Counted from the first letter of the stretch, positions 22,409-32,341 are shown. The stretch is 64,000 nucleotides of DNA from JBASEY01 sp049652745 (GCA_049652745.1 JBASEY010000021.1:1-64000); one strand, 5' to 3'. Numbers and translations: made by a program. Notes: generated by a model from the sequence alone, not told the origin.

Positions 22409-23614
22409 TCAGCCTCCTATAGCCTCGGCCGGATCGACTGCAAGAGCGGCTCGAATAGCGATAATGCTCGACAATGCGCAGATAATAACAACAGCAAAAA
22501 AGCCGACGACGGAATCGAGCGGCAACAGCAGCACATATTTTGGAAATAGCGGTGCCATCAATACCGTCGCCGCGATTTTGCCCACCATAAAACCGAGCAA
22601 ACCCAGAGCGATAGATTGTTTCATGATTAGACCGACTATCGTACGGTTTTTAGTGCCGATCAGTTTCAAGACCGCAATTTCACGGATTTTTCCAAGCGTC
22701 AGAGTGTAGATGATAAACGCCACAATAGCCGAACTGACAATCGCCAAAATCACCAAAAACATGAAGATTTGTTTGGCGGCAGTGGCGATCAGCTTGCCGA
22801 CCAGAATCTCGACCATTTGACTGCGGGTATAGACCGTCAAGCGCTTCCAGCGACGAATCGACTCGGCAACGTCTTCGGGGGTGTAGCCGGGCTTGACTCG
22901 CACCAAGACCGCATTGACGAATGGATTGGCGCTTTGTGAGGCGATAACCGCATCGAGCAGACCCGGCACACCAGGGCGGTTGAAGGCAGAGTTTTCTGCT
23001 GTGCGTCGGCGTTGCTGATGGATAGCGTCGTTGTTTTTCAGAAACTGTGCTTCTTGAGCATCTTTTAGAGGAATGAACACCATTGGGTCACCATTGGAAG
23101 AGACCATCCTTCGGGTCAAGCCGACAACGGTGTAGTGATTGCGGCGGATTTGGATACGATCGCCAAGTTTGAATCCGGAAGCGATGTCGGCGACGGCCTC
23201 GTAATGGCTCCGCGTGATGTGGCGGCCGGCAACCAGATAGGGCGGCCACCCAGGCGTTCCGGGTTTTCCCGGGGTGATGCCGGTGACCATGGCTCGCACG
23301 TCGCCGTCCTGTTTGCCGACCTGCATGATCAGATAGGTGATATTGGCGGCCTGATCGATGCCCGGCATACTGCGAATCCCACGCCAGACATCGTCGTAAA
23401 TACTGGATGCCTCCGCGTAAGGGCCAAGAGTATCTTTCTGCACTACCCACAGATCCGCCCCGCTGTTTTCGAGCAGCATTTTGGCATCATCCACCATACC
23501 GCGATAAATCCCCGCCATCGACAACGTGATACCGATCAGCAATCCAAGTCCAACACCGGTAAAGACGAATTTGCCCCAGGAATGCATGATGTCGCGACCG
23601 GCTAAACTGATCAC
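22409..23614 (-). CDS. DevC-like FtsX-family ABC permease
   Basis: A 401-residue permease with the MacB/FtsX layout: one N-terminal membrane helix (KFVFTGVGLGLLIGITLSM), a large periplasmic domain (about 45-270), then three C-terminal helices in the FtsX-like domain (IFMFLVILAIVSSAIVAFI, QSIALGLLGFMVGKIAATVL, VVGFFAVVIICALSSIIAI). LENSGADLWVVQKDTLGP is typical of DevC relatives. The start is GTG at 23614, overlapping the stop of the adaptor gene by 4 bases. In cyanobacteria DevBCA exports glycolipids; the substrate here is unknown. Confidence 0.9.
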   Translation of the reverse strand: MISLAGRDIMHSWGKFVFTGVGLGLLIGITLSMAGIYRGMVDDAKMLLENSGADLWVVQKDTLGPYAEASSIYDDVWRGIRSMPGIDQAANITYLIMQVGKQDGDVRAMVTGITPGKPGTPGWPPYLVAGRHITRSHYEAVADIASGFKLGDRIQIRRNHYTVVGLTRRMVSSNGDPMVFIPLKDAQEAQFLKNNDAIHQQRRRTAENSAFNRPGVPGLLDAVIASQSANPFVNAVLVRVKPGYTPEDVAESIRRWKRLTVYTRSQMVEILVGKLIATAAKQIFMFLVILAIVSSAIVAFIIYTLTLGKIREIAVLKLIGTKNRTIVGLIMKQSIALGLLGFMVGKIAATVLMAPLFPKYVLLLPLDSVVGFFAVVIICALSSIIAIRAALAVDPAEAIGG

Positions 23615-24765
23615 GGTGATAAAACTCCTTTAATTTGCTCAACGACCTGAATCCGACTGCGTTTGCTCAAGGCGTTTTCGCTGTAAGCCACAATTTGGTT
23701 GCCAACCTCGAGACCTTCCAAAACTTGGACAAGGCCTTCCAGGTCGGCTGCCCCCAATGTAACCGGCGTGAACAGGAGATTGTTGTCTGTCACCTGCCAC
23801 ACGCCTACTTTGCCGTCGATACGATGAATCGCCGCATTCGGAATAACCGGCGCCGCTGCAAGAGAGGGCAAACTAATTGTAACTTCGGCCAGTTCACCGA
23901 TTGGCGGCATCGGGTCGGGAATAGTGTTGAAAACGACTTTGGCGAGTATTTCCTCTGTAATTACATCTGCAAGCGGTTCAACCCTTAAAACTCGCCCAGT
24001 CACCGGCTTACCTGTCTGAGATCGCAACGTGATCTGCGCCGGTAGGTCGGCGGCAAGACCTTGGGAGTGAATTTGATCGAAACGGACGTTGACCCAGAGC
24101 GTGTTTGGATCGATCAGTTCGACGACAGCCTGGCCGGCAACAACTGTGGTTCCGGGGTCGGCATTGCGAGCGACCACCAAACCGTTGACAGGTGCGATCA
24201 GAGACAAATTTCTCCGCTGCGCTTCAAGCGCATCCCGTTCGGCGCGCACCCGGGACAGCTCTTCACGTGCTGCAGCCAGTCCCGCTTCGGCGACCGACAG
24301 ATCTTGTCTTTTTGAGGCTACGACCTCTTCGCTTACGGATTGCGTTCGGAGCAATTGTTCGTATCGAGAAGCCTGTGCCTGAGCATAATCTTTTCGAGCC
24401 TGTGCTTCGTTGATTTGCGCGGTCACTCGCTTCAGGGCGGCATTCTGCGCCGTGATACGTTCTTCGAAATCCACTGGATCCATTTCACCCAGTATTTGTC
24501 CGGCCCCGACACGCTCACCGACGTGGGCGTCCAAGTGTTTGACTCGCCCTGCCAGGGTTGGGCCGATCTTGTAGGTATAACGCGCCTCGATGGTTCCGAT
24601 GCCGAACAGCCCCGGTGTGAGACTTTTGTTCTCGACCGTGGTCAACACGACCGGCACCGGAGCCAGCGGGCCGGAACGGAGCGCTACATAGACGAAAAGT
24701 ATAAATAGAGGAACTAACACGGCAACCAGTGCCAAGGTGCGTTTTTGAAAAGGTAACTGTTTCAT
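23611..24765 (-). CDS. HlyD/DevB-type periplasmic adaptor
   Basis: A 384-residue membrane fusion protein with one N-terminal membrane anchor (LALVAVLVPLFILFVYVAL). A lipoyl-like half-motif VGERVGAGQILGEMDPVDFE follows, then a long alpha-helical hairpin (about 100-190, rich in A, Q, R and E), the second lipoyl half LIAPVNGLVVARNADPGTTV, and a beta-barrel region. It should bridge the inner-membrane permease to an outer-membrane TolC-like channel, which is not encoded nearby. The start at 24765 is supported by AGGAG upstream and by a 4-base overlap with the TetR gene. Confidence 0.9.
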   Translation of the reverse strand: MKQLPFQKRTLALVAVLVPLFILFVYVALRSGPLAPVPVVLTTVENKSLTPGLFGIGTIEARYTYKIGPTLAGRVKHLDAHVGERVGAGQILGEMDPVDFEERITAQNAALKRVTAQINEAQARKDYAQAQASRYEQLLRTQSVSEEVVASKRQDLSVAEAGLAAAREELSRVRAERDALEAQRRNLSLIAPVNGLVVARNADPGTTVVAGQAVVELIDPNTLWVNVRFDQIHSQGLAADLPAQITLRSQTGKPVTGRVLRVEPLADVITEEILAKVVFNTIPDPMPPIGELAEVTISLPSLAAAPVIPNAAIHRIDGKVGVWQVTDNNLLFTPVTLGAADLEGLVQVLEGLEVGNQIVAYSENALSKRSRIQVVEQIKGVLSP

Positions 24766-25370
24766 GATCGGCTCCTGATACTGCAGCAATAGCCGGCAAA
24801 AACTTTCGGTGCATTGACGCGTATACGGTTCACATCGCCGGCTATCAACGATTGCATGACCAAACCTTGGATAGTGCCGATAAAGAGTGTGGCGGCAACT
24901 TCGTTATCGAGTTCGCCGTCAAGCTGTCCGGCAGCTTTACCGTGTTCAAAGAGGCGATTGAGAAACTCTCCGTAACGGCGCATGTGAGCCTGCACAACTT
25001 GTTTCGGCGCGGTATTATCGGAGCGTTGCAGTTCTGCGAACAGTAAACGAGGAATACCAGGATATTCTGTAATAAAGTCCACGTGGGTCATAAACATGCT
25101 TTCGAGTGAGGCAAGTGGAGATGATTTGGCGTGTATAGATTTTTCTATGCGAGACAATAAATGTTCTGATACCCATTCCATAACAGCTTGTAGGATAGCG
25201 TCTTTAGTGGTGAAATGTCGGAACAGCGCGCCTTGAGTCAAGCCCATGCGTTCGGCGATAGCGGCAGTGGTGATTTCGTTGGGGTTCTGTTCGCCTGCGA
25301 GTTCGATCACGGTTTTGACAGTGACTTCTCGACGTTCGTCGGCGGGAAGATGCTTTCTTTGTTTACTCAT
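24762..25370 (-). CDS. TetR-family transcriptional regulator
   Basis: A 202-residue regulator with an N-terminal helix-turn-helix (ITTAAIAERMGLTQGALFRHF, about residues 33-53) and a helical ligand-binding C-terminal domain. It is the first gene of the exporter operon and overlaps the adaptor by 4 bases, so it very probably autoregulates the whole unit. A candidate operator lies 25 bases upstream of its start. The ligand is presumably related to the exported compound. Confidence 0.92.
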   Translation of the reverse strand: MSKQRKHLPADERREVTVKTVIELAGEQNPNEITTAAIAERMGLTQGALFRHFTTKDAILQAVMEWVSEHLLSRIEKSIHAKSSPLASLESMFMTHVDFITEYPGIPRLLFAELQRSDNTAPKQVVQAHMRRYGEFLNRLFEHGKAAGQLDGELDNEVAATLFIGTIQGLVMQSLIAGDVNRIRVNAPKVFAGYCCSIRSRS

Positions 25371-25394
25371 GTGGATTCTCCTTTAACAAAAGTA

Positions 25395-25408
25395 AGTAAT
25401 CAATTACT
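25395..25408. promoter_or_regulatory. Candidate TetR operator
   Basis: AGTAAT-CA-ATTACT is a perfect 6-base inverted repeat with a 2-base centre, about 25 bases upstream of the regulator start. Its size and place suit a TetR-family site. This is inferred from symmetry only. Confidence 0.5.
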
Positions 25409-25685
25409 ATCTTTAATCGCCAGAGGGGTTTTTGTCAATAGTTTTTTTCGGAAGGTGGGGTTCAGTGTTTGAGGATTGTGGTTGATACGTCATTGGGTTA
25501 GGGGGAGTTGATCCGATAAAGATATAAATTATGTCAAAAAATAAACGACAAAAGTTATCGAAGGTTAAAGGATATGCAATAAACGTGGGGATGAATGATG
25601 CAAGCGTAAAAACTCATTTTTTTCACAACGTGATTTCTGAGGCAAATTAAAGACTTTTTACACATACATCAAGATAGATTACCTA

Positions 25686-25714
25686 TTGACAGGACTGTTG
25701 TAGAGTTTTACAAT
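25686..25714 (+). promoter_or_regulatory. Strong sigma-70-type promoter of the envelope operon
   Basis: A perfect TTGACA (25686-25691), exactly 17 bases, then TACAAT (25709-25714). Just after it a GC-rich hairpin (CGCCCC and GGGGGCG, 25715-25739) would lie at the 5' end of the transcript. The first gene begins 66 bases further on. Confidence 0.7.
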
Positions 25715-25779
25715 CGCCCCAGTAAACAACGGGGGCGTTCTTAGAATCATGGTTTTAACAGTTTGAAAATAAGAGCGAT

Positions 25780-26346
25780 ATGATTGATATACGACAAAGC
25801 GAAGGCTGGATAAAACGATCCCTGAGCATTATCTTTTTTGCAAGCTTACTTTTGTTTGCAGGTTTAGATTTTTTGATCGCTAACCACTATTCAAAAGTGC
25901 CTGTTGAAGAAGAAGCAACAATGCAAACTCCGACGCCAACACCGGCGAAGACTCCAACGCAGACATCGACTAATGTGCCGACGCAGACAACACCGGAACA
26001 GACGCCAACTCAAACACCGACAGAAGTACCAACGGTAACAACAGGATTACCGGAGGTAGCTACACCATCGCCAACGCCTCTTCCTCGTCCAGGAGAAATT
26101 AGCGTTGCAAACTATTTTGATGAACCGATTAAAATATGGGTAGTTGATGACAAATCAAAACAAAGAAAGGAGTATAATGTTCCTAAAAACAAATTAAGGC
26201 ATATGATTCGCGGTTTGGCTTATGGAAGTTATCATGTAGAGGCATTTTTACCGAATGGCCAGGTAGTTAAGCCACAGGGTAAAGCAAATTTTACGTTAGA
26301 TAAAGAACATAAAAAGTTCGCTTTGAGTTATAAACCACAGCTCTGA
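25780..26346 (+). CDS. Membrane-anchored protein with a Thr/Pro linker
   Basis: A 188-residue protein with one membrane helix near the N-terminus (about residues 15-32, IIFFASLLLFAGLDFLI). A spacer of about 60 residues built of T-P and T-Q pairs (about 48-105) follows, then a compact C-terminal beta-rich domain (about 107-188, ISVANYFDEPIKIWVVDD). Such linkers hold a domain away from the membrane. It opens a four-gene operon with an OmpA-like lipoprotein, a VWA lipoprotein and an FHA-ABC transporter. I do not recognise the C-terminal domain. The GAGCGAT before the ATG is a weak ribosome site. Confidence 0.8.
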   Translation: MIDIRQSEGWIKRSLSIIFFASLLLFAGLDFLIANHYSKVPVEEEATMQTPTPTPAKTPTQTSTNVPTQTTPEQTPTQTPTEVPTVTTGLPEVATPSPTPLPRPGEISVANYFDEPIKIWVVDDKSKQRKEYNVPKNKLRHMIRGLAYGSYHVEAFLPNGQVVKPQGKANFTLDKEHKKFALSYKPQL

Positions 26347-26416
26347 TTTGGGGATGAAAAGTAGAAATGACGAAAAAAACTCAATTAAAAGCTTTTTTGA
26401 GCACAGGGAGATTGGC

Positions 26417-26989
26417 ATGATATCTAACTTTTTTAAAATAATTGTTTTATCGTTTATCGCTCTTTCTTTGATAGGTTGTCCTCCGAAAAAAAATCCTAAA
26501 AATTTACATGATGGACAATACAAAAAATGGGAGAATTATGATGAAAGCGATTCGGAGCAGCAATCACGGTTGTCCTACATATTTGAAAAGCAGGTGTTTA
26601 CAATATATTTTGCTGTAAATGAGGATGATTTTGATGAGGAAGGAATAATCGAAATTGATCGTGCAGTTGATGAATTGATGACTAAACACGATGCGTGTAT
26701 TGAAATTATTGGGTGGGCCGATAGTGTGATGGGTCAGCCGCAAAATTATGAATCCAATCGGAAATTGGCATTTGATAGGGTTCAGTGGATTCAGGAAGAG
26801 TTAGTTGCACGAGGGGTTCATCCCGATGTCATAAAAAAGGTAAATGGAGAAGTAAAAGAATTGCCGCAAAATTCGACCAAGTGGGAACGGGATCAATGGA
26901 GAAAAGCAGAGATAATAGTTTTACCATGTTTACATGCTGAAAAGCTGGAAAGGGAAGTTGATCCTCAAGATCCCTTTAAATTTCGTTGA
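26417..26989 (+). CDS. Lipoprotein with an OmpA-like domain
   Basis: A 190-residue lipoprotein. The signal sequence ends in the lipobox LIGC (SLIGCPPKK), so the mature protein starts at that cysteine. Residues 65-175 resemble the OmpA C-terminal peptidoglycan-binding fold: FTIYFAVNEDDFDEEG, an IEIIGWADSVMG strand-turn, NYESNRKLAFDRVQWI and a final KAEIIVLP strand. The usual NXXLSXXRA pattern is modified to NYESNRKLA. The start at 26417 is chosen because GGGAG lies 6 bases upstream and the lipobox is then well placed. It probably ties the system to the cell wall. Confidence 0.82.
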   Translation: MISNFFKIIVLSFIALSLIGCPPKKNPKNLHDGQYKKWENYDESDSEQQSRLSYIFEKQVFTIYFAVNEDDFDEEGIIEIDRAVDELMTKHDACIEIIGWADSVMGQPQNYESNRKLAFDRVQWIQEELVARGVHPDVIKKVNGEVKELPQNSTKWERDQWRKAEIIVLPCLHAEKLEREVDPQDPFKFR

Positions 26990-27045
26990 TTTTTCTGCAA
27001 GCATATTTGGATGTTTGCTTAATCGAAGAAAACAGGAGGTTCATG

Positions 27046-28188
27046 ATGAAAAAGTTTTGTTTAAGCGTTGTTTTGATTATTATTGTGTTGACAGGATGTC
27101 ACCATCACTCAGACGCACCCTCTTCAACAACTGTAGTGGCGAGTTTTCTGGATGCTCAATCGCCGGCATTTAAAATATATGCTGTTAATCCCGCTCTTTA
27201 TCCATATGTCATGGCATATTTTCGTACCATGGATGGCAACCGGGATCCTTTGATTAATTTAAATGTTGCCAATGTTGCTTTATATGTTGAAGGGCAGGTG
27301 TACGATCCTTATAAAAAACAATACGTAGTCCAAACACTGAAGGAAAGAAGGGAAGGTTTCCGAACGGTTTTGGTGCTGGATTGCAGTGCCAGCATGGCTG
27401 GTCAACCGTTTTCCAATATGCTCGATGCTGCAAGAAGCTTTATCGATTTTAAAAGTCCTTCGGATGAAATTGGTATTCTGGCTCTGACGGATACTGTCCA
27501 AACGATTTGCCCGTTTACGAAAGACAAGGGACGTTTACGTACATATCTGAATGATTTAAAGCCTATCGGTAGAAGAACACCGATCTATGATGGACTCGGA
27601 ACAGCAATTCAAGCGTGTTTTACCGGAAGAGCGAGTGTTTCATTTACATCTTCGGATCCAGAAGTTACGATTCTCAGCAACATTGTGATTATCACGGATG
27701 GAGAAGACAATGGTAGCGCGCTCACGAGAGCGGATTTATTGAGAAATATAGAAAACATGAGAGTTCCTATTCCTATTTACAGCGTTATCTATACTGGAAA
27801 ACCAGGCTATAACGTTACAGATTTAGCATATATCAGTACTGCATCTTTCGGTAGATACTGGACGATAGATGCCATGTCGTATTTATCATCGATCTGCTCA
27901 AAAATTCAAGATATCAACCGCAACGATTATGTTCTGACTTTTAAATCATATTTGCCGGTTGACGGCCACAAGCATATCATGAAAATCGGTGTAAACTACG
28001 CGGGATTTTTGATGTTTAATGATGCCGAGTTTGAGACCATGAATATACAGATGGCCACGCCTGGATTAAGAGATTTGCGGAGCCATCTTGATCGGCAGAT
28101 TCCGAAACTTGATGACAATAATCCTTACATGACATCATCACAATCATCTCCACCTTATGGTTCAAGTGAAATCCCTGCTGGTAAATAA
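27046..28188 (+). CDS. VWA-domain lipoprotein
   Basis: A 380-residue lipoprotein with lipobox LTGC (cysteine 18). A von Willebrand factor A domain spans about residues 105-300. Its metal-ion-dependent adhesion site is complete: DCSAS at 112-116, a downstream Thr in RRTPIYDG, and ITDGEDNG for the last Asp. VWA domains bind proteins through a divalent metal. AGGAGG is 6 bases upstream. The C-terminus is polar and low-complexity. It lies between the OmpA-like lipoprotein and the FHA-ABC gene, so all should act together at the envelope. Confidence 0.87.
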   Translation: MKKFCLSVVLIIIVLTGCHHHSDAPSSTTVVASFLDAQSPAFKIYAVNPALYPYVMAYFRTMDGNRDPLINLNVANVALYVEGQVYDPYKKQYVVQTLKERREGFRTVLVLDCSASMAGQPFSNMLDAARSFIDFKSPSDEIGILALTDTVQTICPFTKDKGRLRTYLNDLKPIGRRTPIYDGLGTAIQACFTGRASVSFTSSDPEVTILSNIVIITDGEDNGSALTRADLLRNIENMRVPIPIYSVIYTGKPGYNVTDLAYISTASFGRYWTIDAMSYLSSICSKIQDINRNDYVLTFKSYLPVDGHKHIMKIGVNYAGFLMFNDAEFETMNIQMATPGLRDLRSHLDRQIPKLDDNNPYMTSSQSSPPYGSSEIPAGK

Positions 28189-28259
28189 GAATATTGAAAA
28201 GATGCTACCGGTATAACGACACATAGAAAAAATTATCTTTGAAAGCTATGTGATTGAAC

Positions 28260-30578
28260 ATGGTGCGACCTAATATAGATAGTACGGTAATTCTATATCC
28301 TGATTTTGAACATAGGCAGAACAATACATTTTGTGAGATCCCCTTAATTCAAAAAGATAGTAAAAAATCTTACACTGTGTACAGTATTGGGAGTAATAAA
28401 AATTGTGATATTGTTCTGCCTCATCGCACCGTTTCAGGGCACCATGCTGATTTAATTGTCAATAAAGGTAAGACGAAGATTAAAGTTAAAGATCGGCGTA
28501 GCGCAAATGGAGTTTATGATCATCTTGGTGATCGCTTTTCAGAAAACAGCTATTATTTCGAACCTGGTCGCACCTCGTTTACTATTCAAATAAGTATTTT
28601 TACGCTGATATTAGGCAAAGATGGTGAGCATTTATATGTAAAGTATGGCGAGAATAGCGACCAATACCGAATTGAAGCAAATCAGCTATATTATAACATT
28701 GGTAAGAAACAGATTCTTAAAAATATTGATATTGTCATTCATCCAGGAGAATTTGTTGGATTGTTTGGACCTTCCGGTTCAGGAAAAACAACGTTATTAA
28801 AGTTGTTGAGCGGAAACAAACGACCGACGAAAGGCAACGTTTACATTGGTGGTTTACCTTTAAAAGATCACTTTGATTTGCTTAGGGAACGAGTCGGCTA
28901 TGTTCCCCAAGATGATATAATTTATAGAGAATTTACTGTTGAAGAATCATTGTTGTATTCCGCAAAATTAAGATTACCGGCTGGGACGGAGTTAGAAGAT
29001 TTAAAAAAAGTTGTTGATGAAACACTGGCTCATCTAGATATAGTAGGAATTAGACATCAACGCGTGTCTTCGTTAAGTGGAGGTCAACGAAAACGTGTCA
29101 GTATCGGGGTGGAAATGTTGACAAGCCCCAGGATTCTGATGATGGATGAACCCGATGCAGGACTGGACCCTCATATTCAGGATCAGTTGATGGATGAGTT
29201 TAGAAAACAGGCGGATTCGGGAGCAGCGGTGATAATGACGACGCATACGTTGGATAATTTCCATCGTTTCGATTACGTTGCAATTATATCAATGGGCCAT
29301 CTGGTGTTTTACGGCGCCCCTTCAGATGCGCTGGCTTTTTTTAAAAAAGAAGAGGAAACGTACAAAGCAAGAGATATTTTCAGAGAGCTGGACACTAGAA
29401 AAGAAGGCAATCCAACCCATAGGGAATCTATAGCCGAAAGGCATGCTGCAAATTATAAAAACACCATTTGCTATAAACGGATAATCACTGACAGATCAAC
29501 AAAAACTACCGATGATAAGTCACCTAAATCTATATCGGAAAAGATAACGGATACACTGCGCAATCTACCGCGATCAATCATTGATTTTGAGTATAAAAAA
29601 TTCTGGAATTTGATTGACAGGCATATTCACCTTAGATTGGGTAACTGGCGGACACTACTATTGTATCTTATGGTACCGATAGTTGTTCTGTTTATCTTAT
29701 CGATGCAACAGACAGTATCAACGGATGAGATCGCATCGATGAAAAGCGATCAAGAGCATTATGCTGAATCAATAGAGAGACAAAAAAGCGGAAAGAATGA
29801 AAATAAAGGAGAAAAAGAAAATAAGCCATTAAACACAGACTCGTCGCAAATCGTAGATATGCAGCCGGTAGTGCCCGAATTGGATATTGAGTCCAGCCGA
29901 ATGCTGTTAAAACCGAAAATTCCTCATATTTTTCCCCTTACTCTTGTGCTGACCGCCATATTTTGCGGCATCTTTATCTCAAGTTCCGAAATTTCACAAG
30001 AATGGAGCATCTATAAAAGAGAACGCCTTGTTTGCACCAGTATCTTACCATATATATTATCCAAAATACCTTTACTGTTTGGAATCACGTTTATTCAAAT
30101 GTCGATATTGTTTTCCTTTACGGTGGTCATAAAAGATATTCATGGAATACCTTTTTTAATGGGTCTTACCACTCTGACATTAGTTGCATGGAGCAGTGTT
30201 TGCCTGGGTCTTTTACTGTCAAGTATCGATAAATCAGGTAAAACAGCAATTATCCTGTCAATCGTTTTCATTATTCCACAAATTATATGGTCTGGCGCGA
30301 TTGCTCCAAATTTCTTCGAAAAAATGCACAAGATTCCCAAAGCTATTTCGAATGTTCTTGTCAGTCGGTGGGGATTTGAAGGCCTGGCGCTTGTCTTTAA
30401 TGATAATGCTATTATTAAATGGGGTTCAAAAGTTGTTGAACATCAACTGGGGTTTATGCCTCATGAGGAGGTTTTTGGGAACCCATTGTTTAAAGTTCAT
30501 TTTCCTATGGTGATAATCTGTTTGGTTCTGTTCTTTTTTGTCTGGATATCACTAAAAACCCAGGATTTAATGGATTAA
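28260..30578 (+). CDS. FHA-ABC transporter (ABCG-like half transporter)
   Basis: A 772-residue fusion. Residues about 38-116 form an FHA domain (SIGSNKNCDIVLPHRTVSGHHA), which reads phosphothreonine. Residues 140-380 form an ABC ATPase: Walker A GPSGSGKTTLL, VPQDD, signature LSGGQRKRVSIG, Walker B MMDEPDAGLDP, H-loop TTHTLD. From about 460 an ABC2-type membrane domain has six hydrophobic segments and a charged extracytoplasmic loop (about 490-545). FHA-ABC fusions are known, for example mycobacterial Rv1747, where phosphorylation regulates export. No kinase is encoded nearby. A TTG two codons earlier is a possible alternative start. The substrate is unknown. Confidence 0.88.
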   Translation: MVRPNIDSTVILYPDFEHRQNNTFCEIPLIQKDSKKSYTVYSIGSNKNCDIVLPHRTVSGHHADLIVNKGKTKIKVKDRRSANGVYDHLGDRFSENSYYFEPGRTSFTIQISIFTLILGKDGEHLYVKYGENSDQYRIEANQLYYNIGKKQILKNIDIVIHPGEFVGLFGPSGSGKTTLLKLLSGNKRPTKGNVYIGGLPLKDHFDLLRERVGYVPQDDIIYREFTVEESLLYSAKLRLPAGTELEDLKKVVDETLAHLDIVGIRHQRVSSLSGGQRKRVSIGVEMLTSPRILMMDEPDAGLDPHIQDQLMDEFRKQADSGAAVIMTTHTLDNFHRFDYVAIISMGHLVFYGAPSDALAFFKKEEETYKARDIFRELDTRKEGNPTHRESIAERHAANYKNTICYKRIITDRSTKTTDDKSPKSISEKITDTLRNLPRSIIDFEYKKFWNLIDRHIHLRLGNWRTLLLYLMVPIVVLFILSMQQTVSTDEIASMKSDQEHYAESIERQKSGKNENKGEKENKPLNTDSSQIVDMQPVVPELDIESSRMLLKPKIPHIFPLTLVLTAIFCGIFISSSEISQEWSIYKRERLVCTSILPYILSKIPLLFGITFIQMSILFSFTVVIKDIHGIPFLMGLTTLTLVAWSSVCLGLLLSSIDKSGKTAIILSIVFIIPQIIWSGAIAPNFFEKMHKIPKAISNVLVSRWGFEGLALVFNDNAIIKWGSKVVEHQLGFMPHEEVFGNPLFKVHFPMVIICLVLFFFVWISLKTQDLMD

Positions 30579-30829
30579 GTTCAAATAAACACTTCCAAAA
30601 TCTTACAATAAACAATTTTGTCCCATCCGTCTCATAAGTCCCATATCCCAAACTTCCCACCACTGTAACCTTTAAACCACTTTATCTATCCAAAGCGCAG
30701 GGTTTATTGATCCGGCACACCGGAACATCTATGATACCCGAATCACCGAACCTGAAAGGACAGTTGTTTTTGGGTTCACGGCACCGGCGCTGGCGATGGA
30801 GATGATAGTTAAGACCGAAACCTAAGATA

Positions 30830-32341
30830 ATGAAAGCTCTTGTGGATCAAAGCAGTTGCAGACAACAAACAGTGTTGGAAATCCGTCGATTGGCCAATCA
30901 GGCGTTTTCACGTGCCGCAGGCGCGCCGCTTGTCGAAGGGAATCACATCCGACTGCTCAAGGATGCCCGGGAAAACTATCCGGCCTGGCTTGAAGCGATA
31001 GCAGGAGCCAAACACCATATCTATTTTGAAAGCTATATCATTCGTGACGATTTTTCCGGTCGCCGATTTGCCGATGCTCTGATCGCCAAAGCACAGGAAG
31101 GTGTTATTGTGCGGCTTATTTACGATTGGATGGGCGGGCTAGGCAATACGTCGAAGTTGTTTTGGCGACGGTTGCGCGCCGGCGGAGCCGATGTGCGGTG
31201 TTATAATCCGCCGCGCATTGGCAACACGCTGGGGTGGCTGTCGCGTGATCACCGTAAAATGCTGTCGGTTGACGGGCAAGTGGGATTTATTTCGGGATTG
31301 TGCGTCGGCAAGATGTGGGAAGGCGTTCCTGAAAAGGGTATCGAACCGTGGCGTGACACCGGAGTGGAAATCCGCGGCATGGCGGTGCGTGATATGGAGC
31401 TGGCGTTTGCGCAGGTTTGGGCGATGATGGGTGATCCGATCCCGGAGCAGGAAATCGATGCTATGGGTCTCCCGCAGGATTCCGGCGATATGAGCGTGCG
31501 GGTTGTGGCCAGCCTGCCGTCGACCGCAGGCATGTTTCGTCTGGATCAACTCATCGCGGCGCTCGCCACAAAAAGGCTGTGGTTGACGGATGCGTATTTT
31601 GCCGGCATGAGCGCCTATATTCAGGCTCTGATGGTCGCCGCGAAAGACGGTGTCGATGTCAGGCTGCTCGTGCCGAATTCGACGGATATCCCTGCAATAA
31701 AACCGTTGTCCCGTGCGGGGTATCGAACACTTTTAGCGGCAGGTGTGCGTGTGTTCGAGTGGAACGGCACCATGCTTCATGCCAAAACCGCCGTGGCTGA
31801 TGGACGTTGGGCCCGAGTCGGATCGACAAACCTGAATATCGCCAGTTGGTTCGGTAATTGTGAGCTGGACGCAGTCATCGAAAACGAAGCGTTTGCTCGC
31901 GATATGGAAGATATGTATGTAGAGGATTTGACCAATGCGACCGAAATTGTTCTGGATGCCAAGCGCAAAGCGTATCCTATCGGGCCAACCCGTCAACCTC
32001 ATCGGATCATGACCAGTGGTGGCGGCAGTATGGGGCGGGCGGCGGCAGGAGCGGTTCGTATCGGTAACACGATCGGAGCGGCTGTCACGGACCGGCGGGT
32101 GCTGGAACCGACCGAAATGCGTATCACAACAACAGTCGGCGCTGTCCTGCTGGCGTTGGCGATCCTGTTGATTTTCTTTCCACGGATACTGGTTTACCCG
32201 ATCGTCGTCTTTTTTTTGTGGAATGCAATGGTATTCTTTTATAAAAGCTTCAAACTGTTTCGTCAAAGCCGGATATATCATCAGAGTCCGGACTTGGAAA
32301 ATGAGGAAAACGAAACCACTTCAATAGCGGAGGAAAAATGA
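30830..32341 (+). CDS. Cardiolipin synthase-like phospholipase D family protein
   Basis: A 503-residue protein with two HKD motifs: DHRKMLSVD (about residue 140) and HAKTAVADG (about residue 317), each followed by the GS-like turn expected of the phospholipase D superfamily. ESYIIRDD and GVIVRLIYDWMG before the first motif fit cardiolipin synthases. Unusually the membrane helices are at the C-terminus (AVLLALAILLIFFP and YPIVVFFLWNAMVFFYKSF) rather than the N-terminus. It probably joins phosphatidylglycerol molecules or transfers phosphatidyl groups. The last 4 bases overlap the FMN-reductase gene. The 250 bases upstream hold no gene. Confidence 0.88.
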   Translation: MKALVDQSSCRQQTVLEIRRLANQAFSRAAGAPLVEGNHIRLLKDARENYPAWLEAIAGAKHHIYFESYIIRDDFSGRRFADALIAKAQEGVIVRLIYDWMGGLGNTSKLFWRRLRAGGADVRCYNPPRIGNTLGWLSRDHRKMLSVDGQVGFISGLCVGKMWEGVPEKGIEPWRDTGVEIRGMAVRDMELAFAQVWAMMGDPIPEQEIDAMGLPQDSGDMSVRVVASLPSTAGMFRLDQLIAALATKRLWLTDAYFAGMSAYIQALMVAAKDGVDVRLLVPNSTDIPAIKPLSRAGYRTLLAAGVRVFEWNGTMLHAKTAVADGRWARVGSTNLNIASWFGNCELDAVIENEAFARDMEDMYVEDLTNATEIVLDAKRKAYPIGPTRQPHRIMTSGGGSMGRAAAGAVRIGNTIGAAVTDRRVLEPTEMRITTTVGAVLLALAILLIFFPRILVYPIVVFFLWNAMVFFYKSFKLFRQSRIYHQSPDLENEENETTSIAEEK

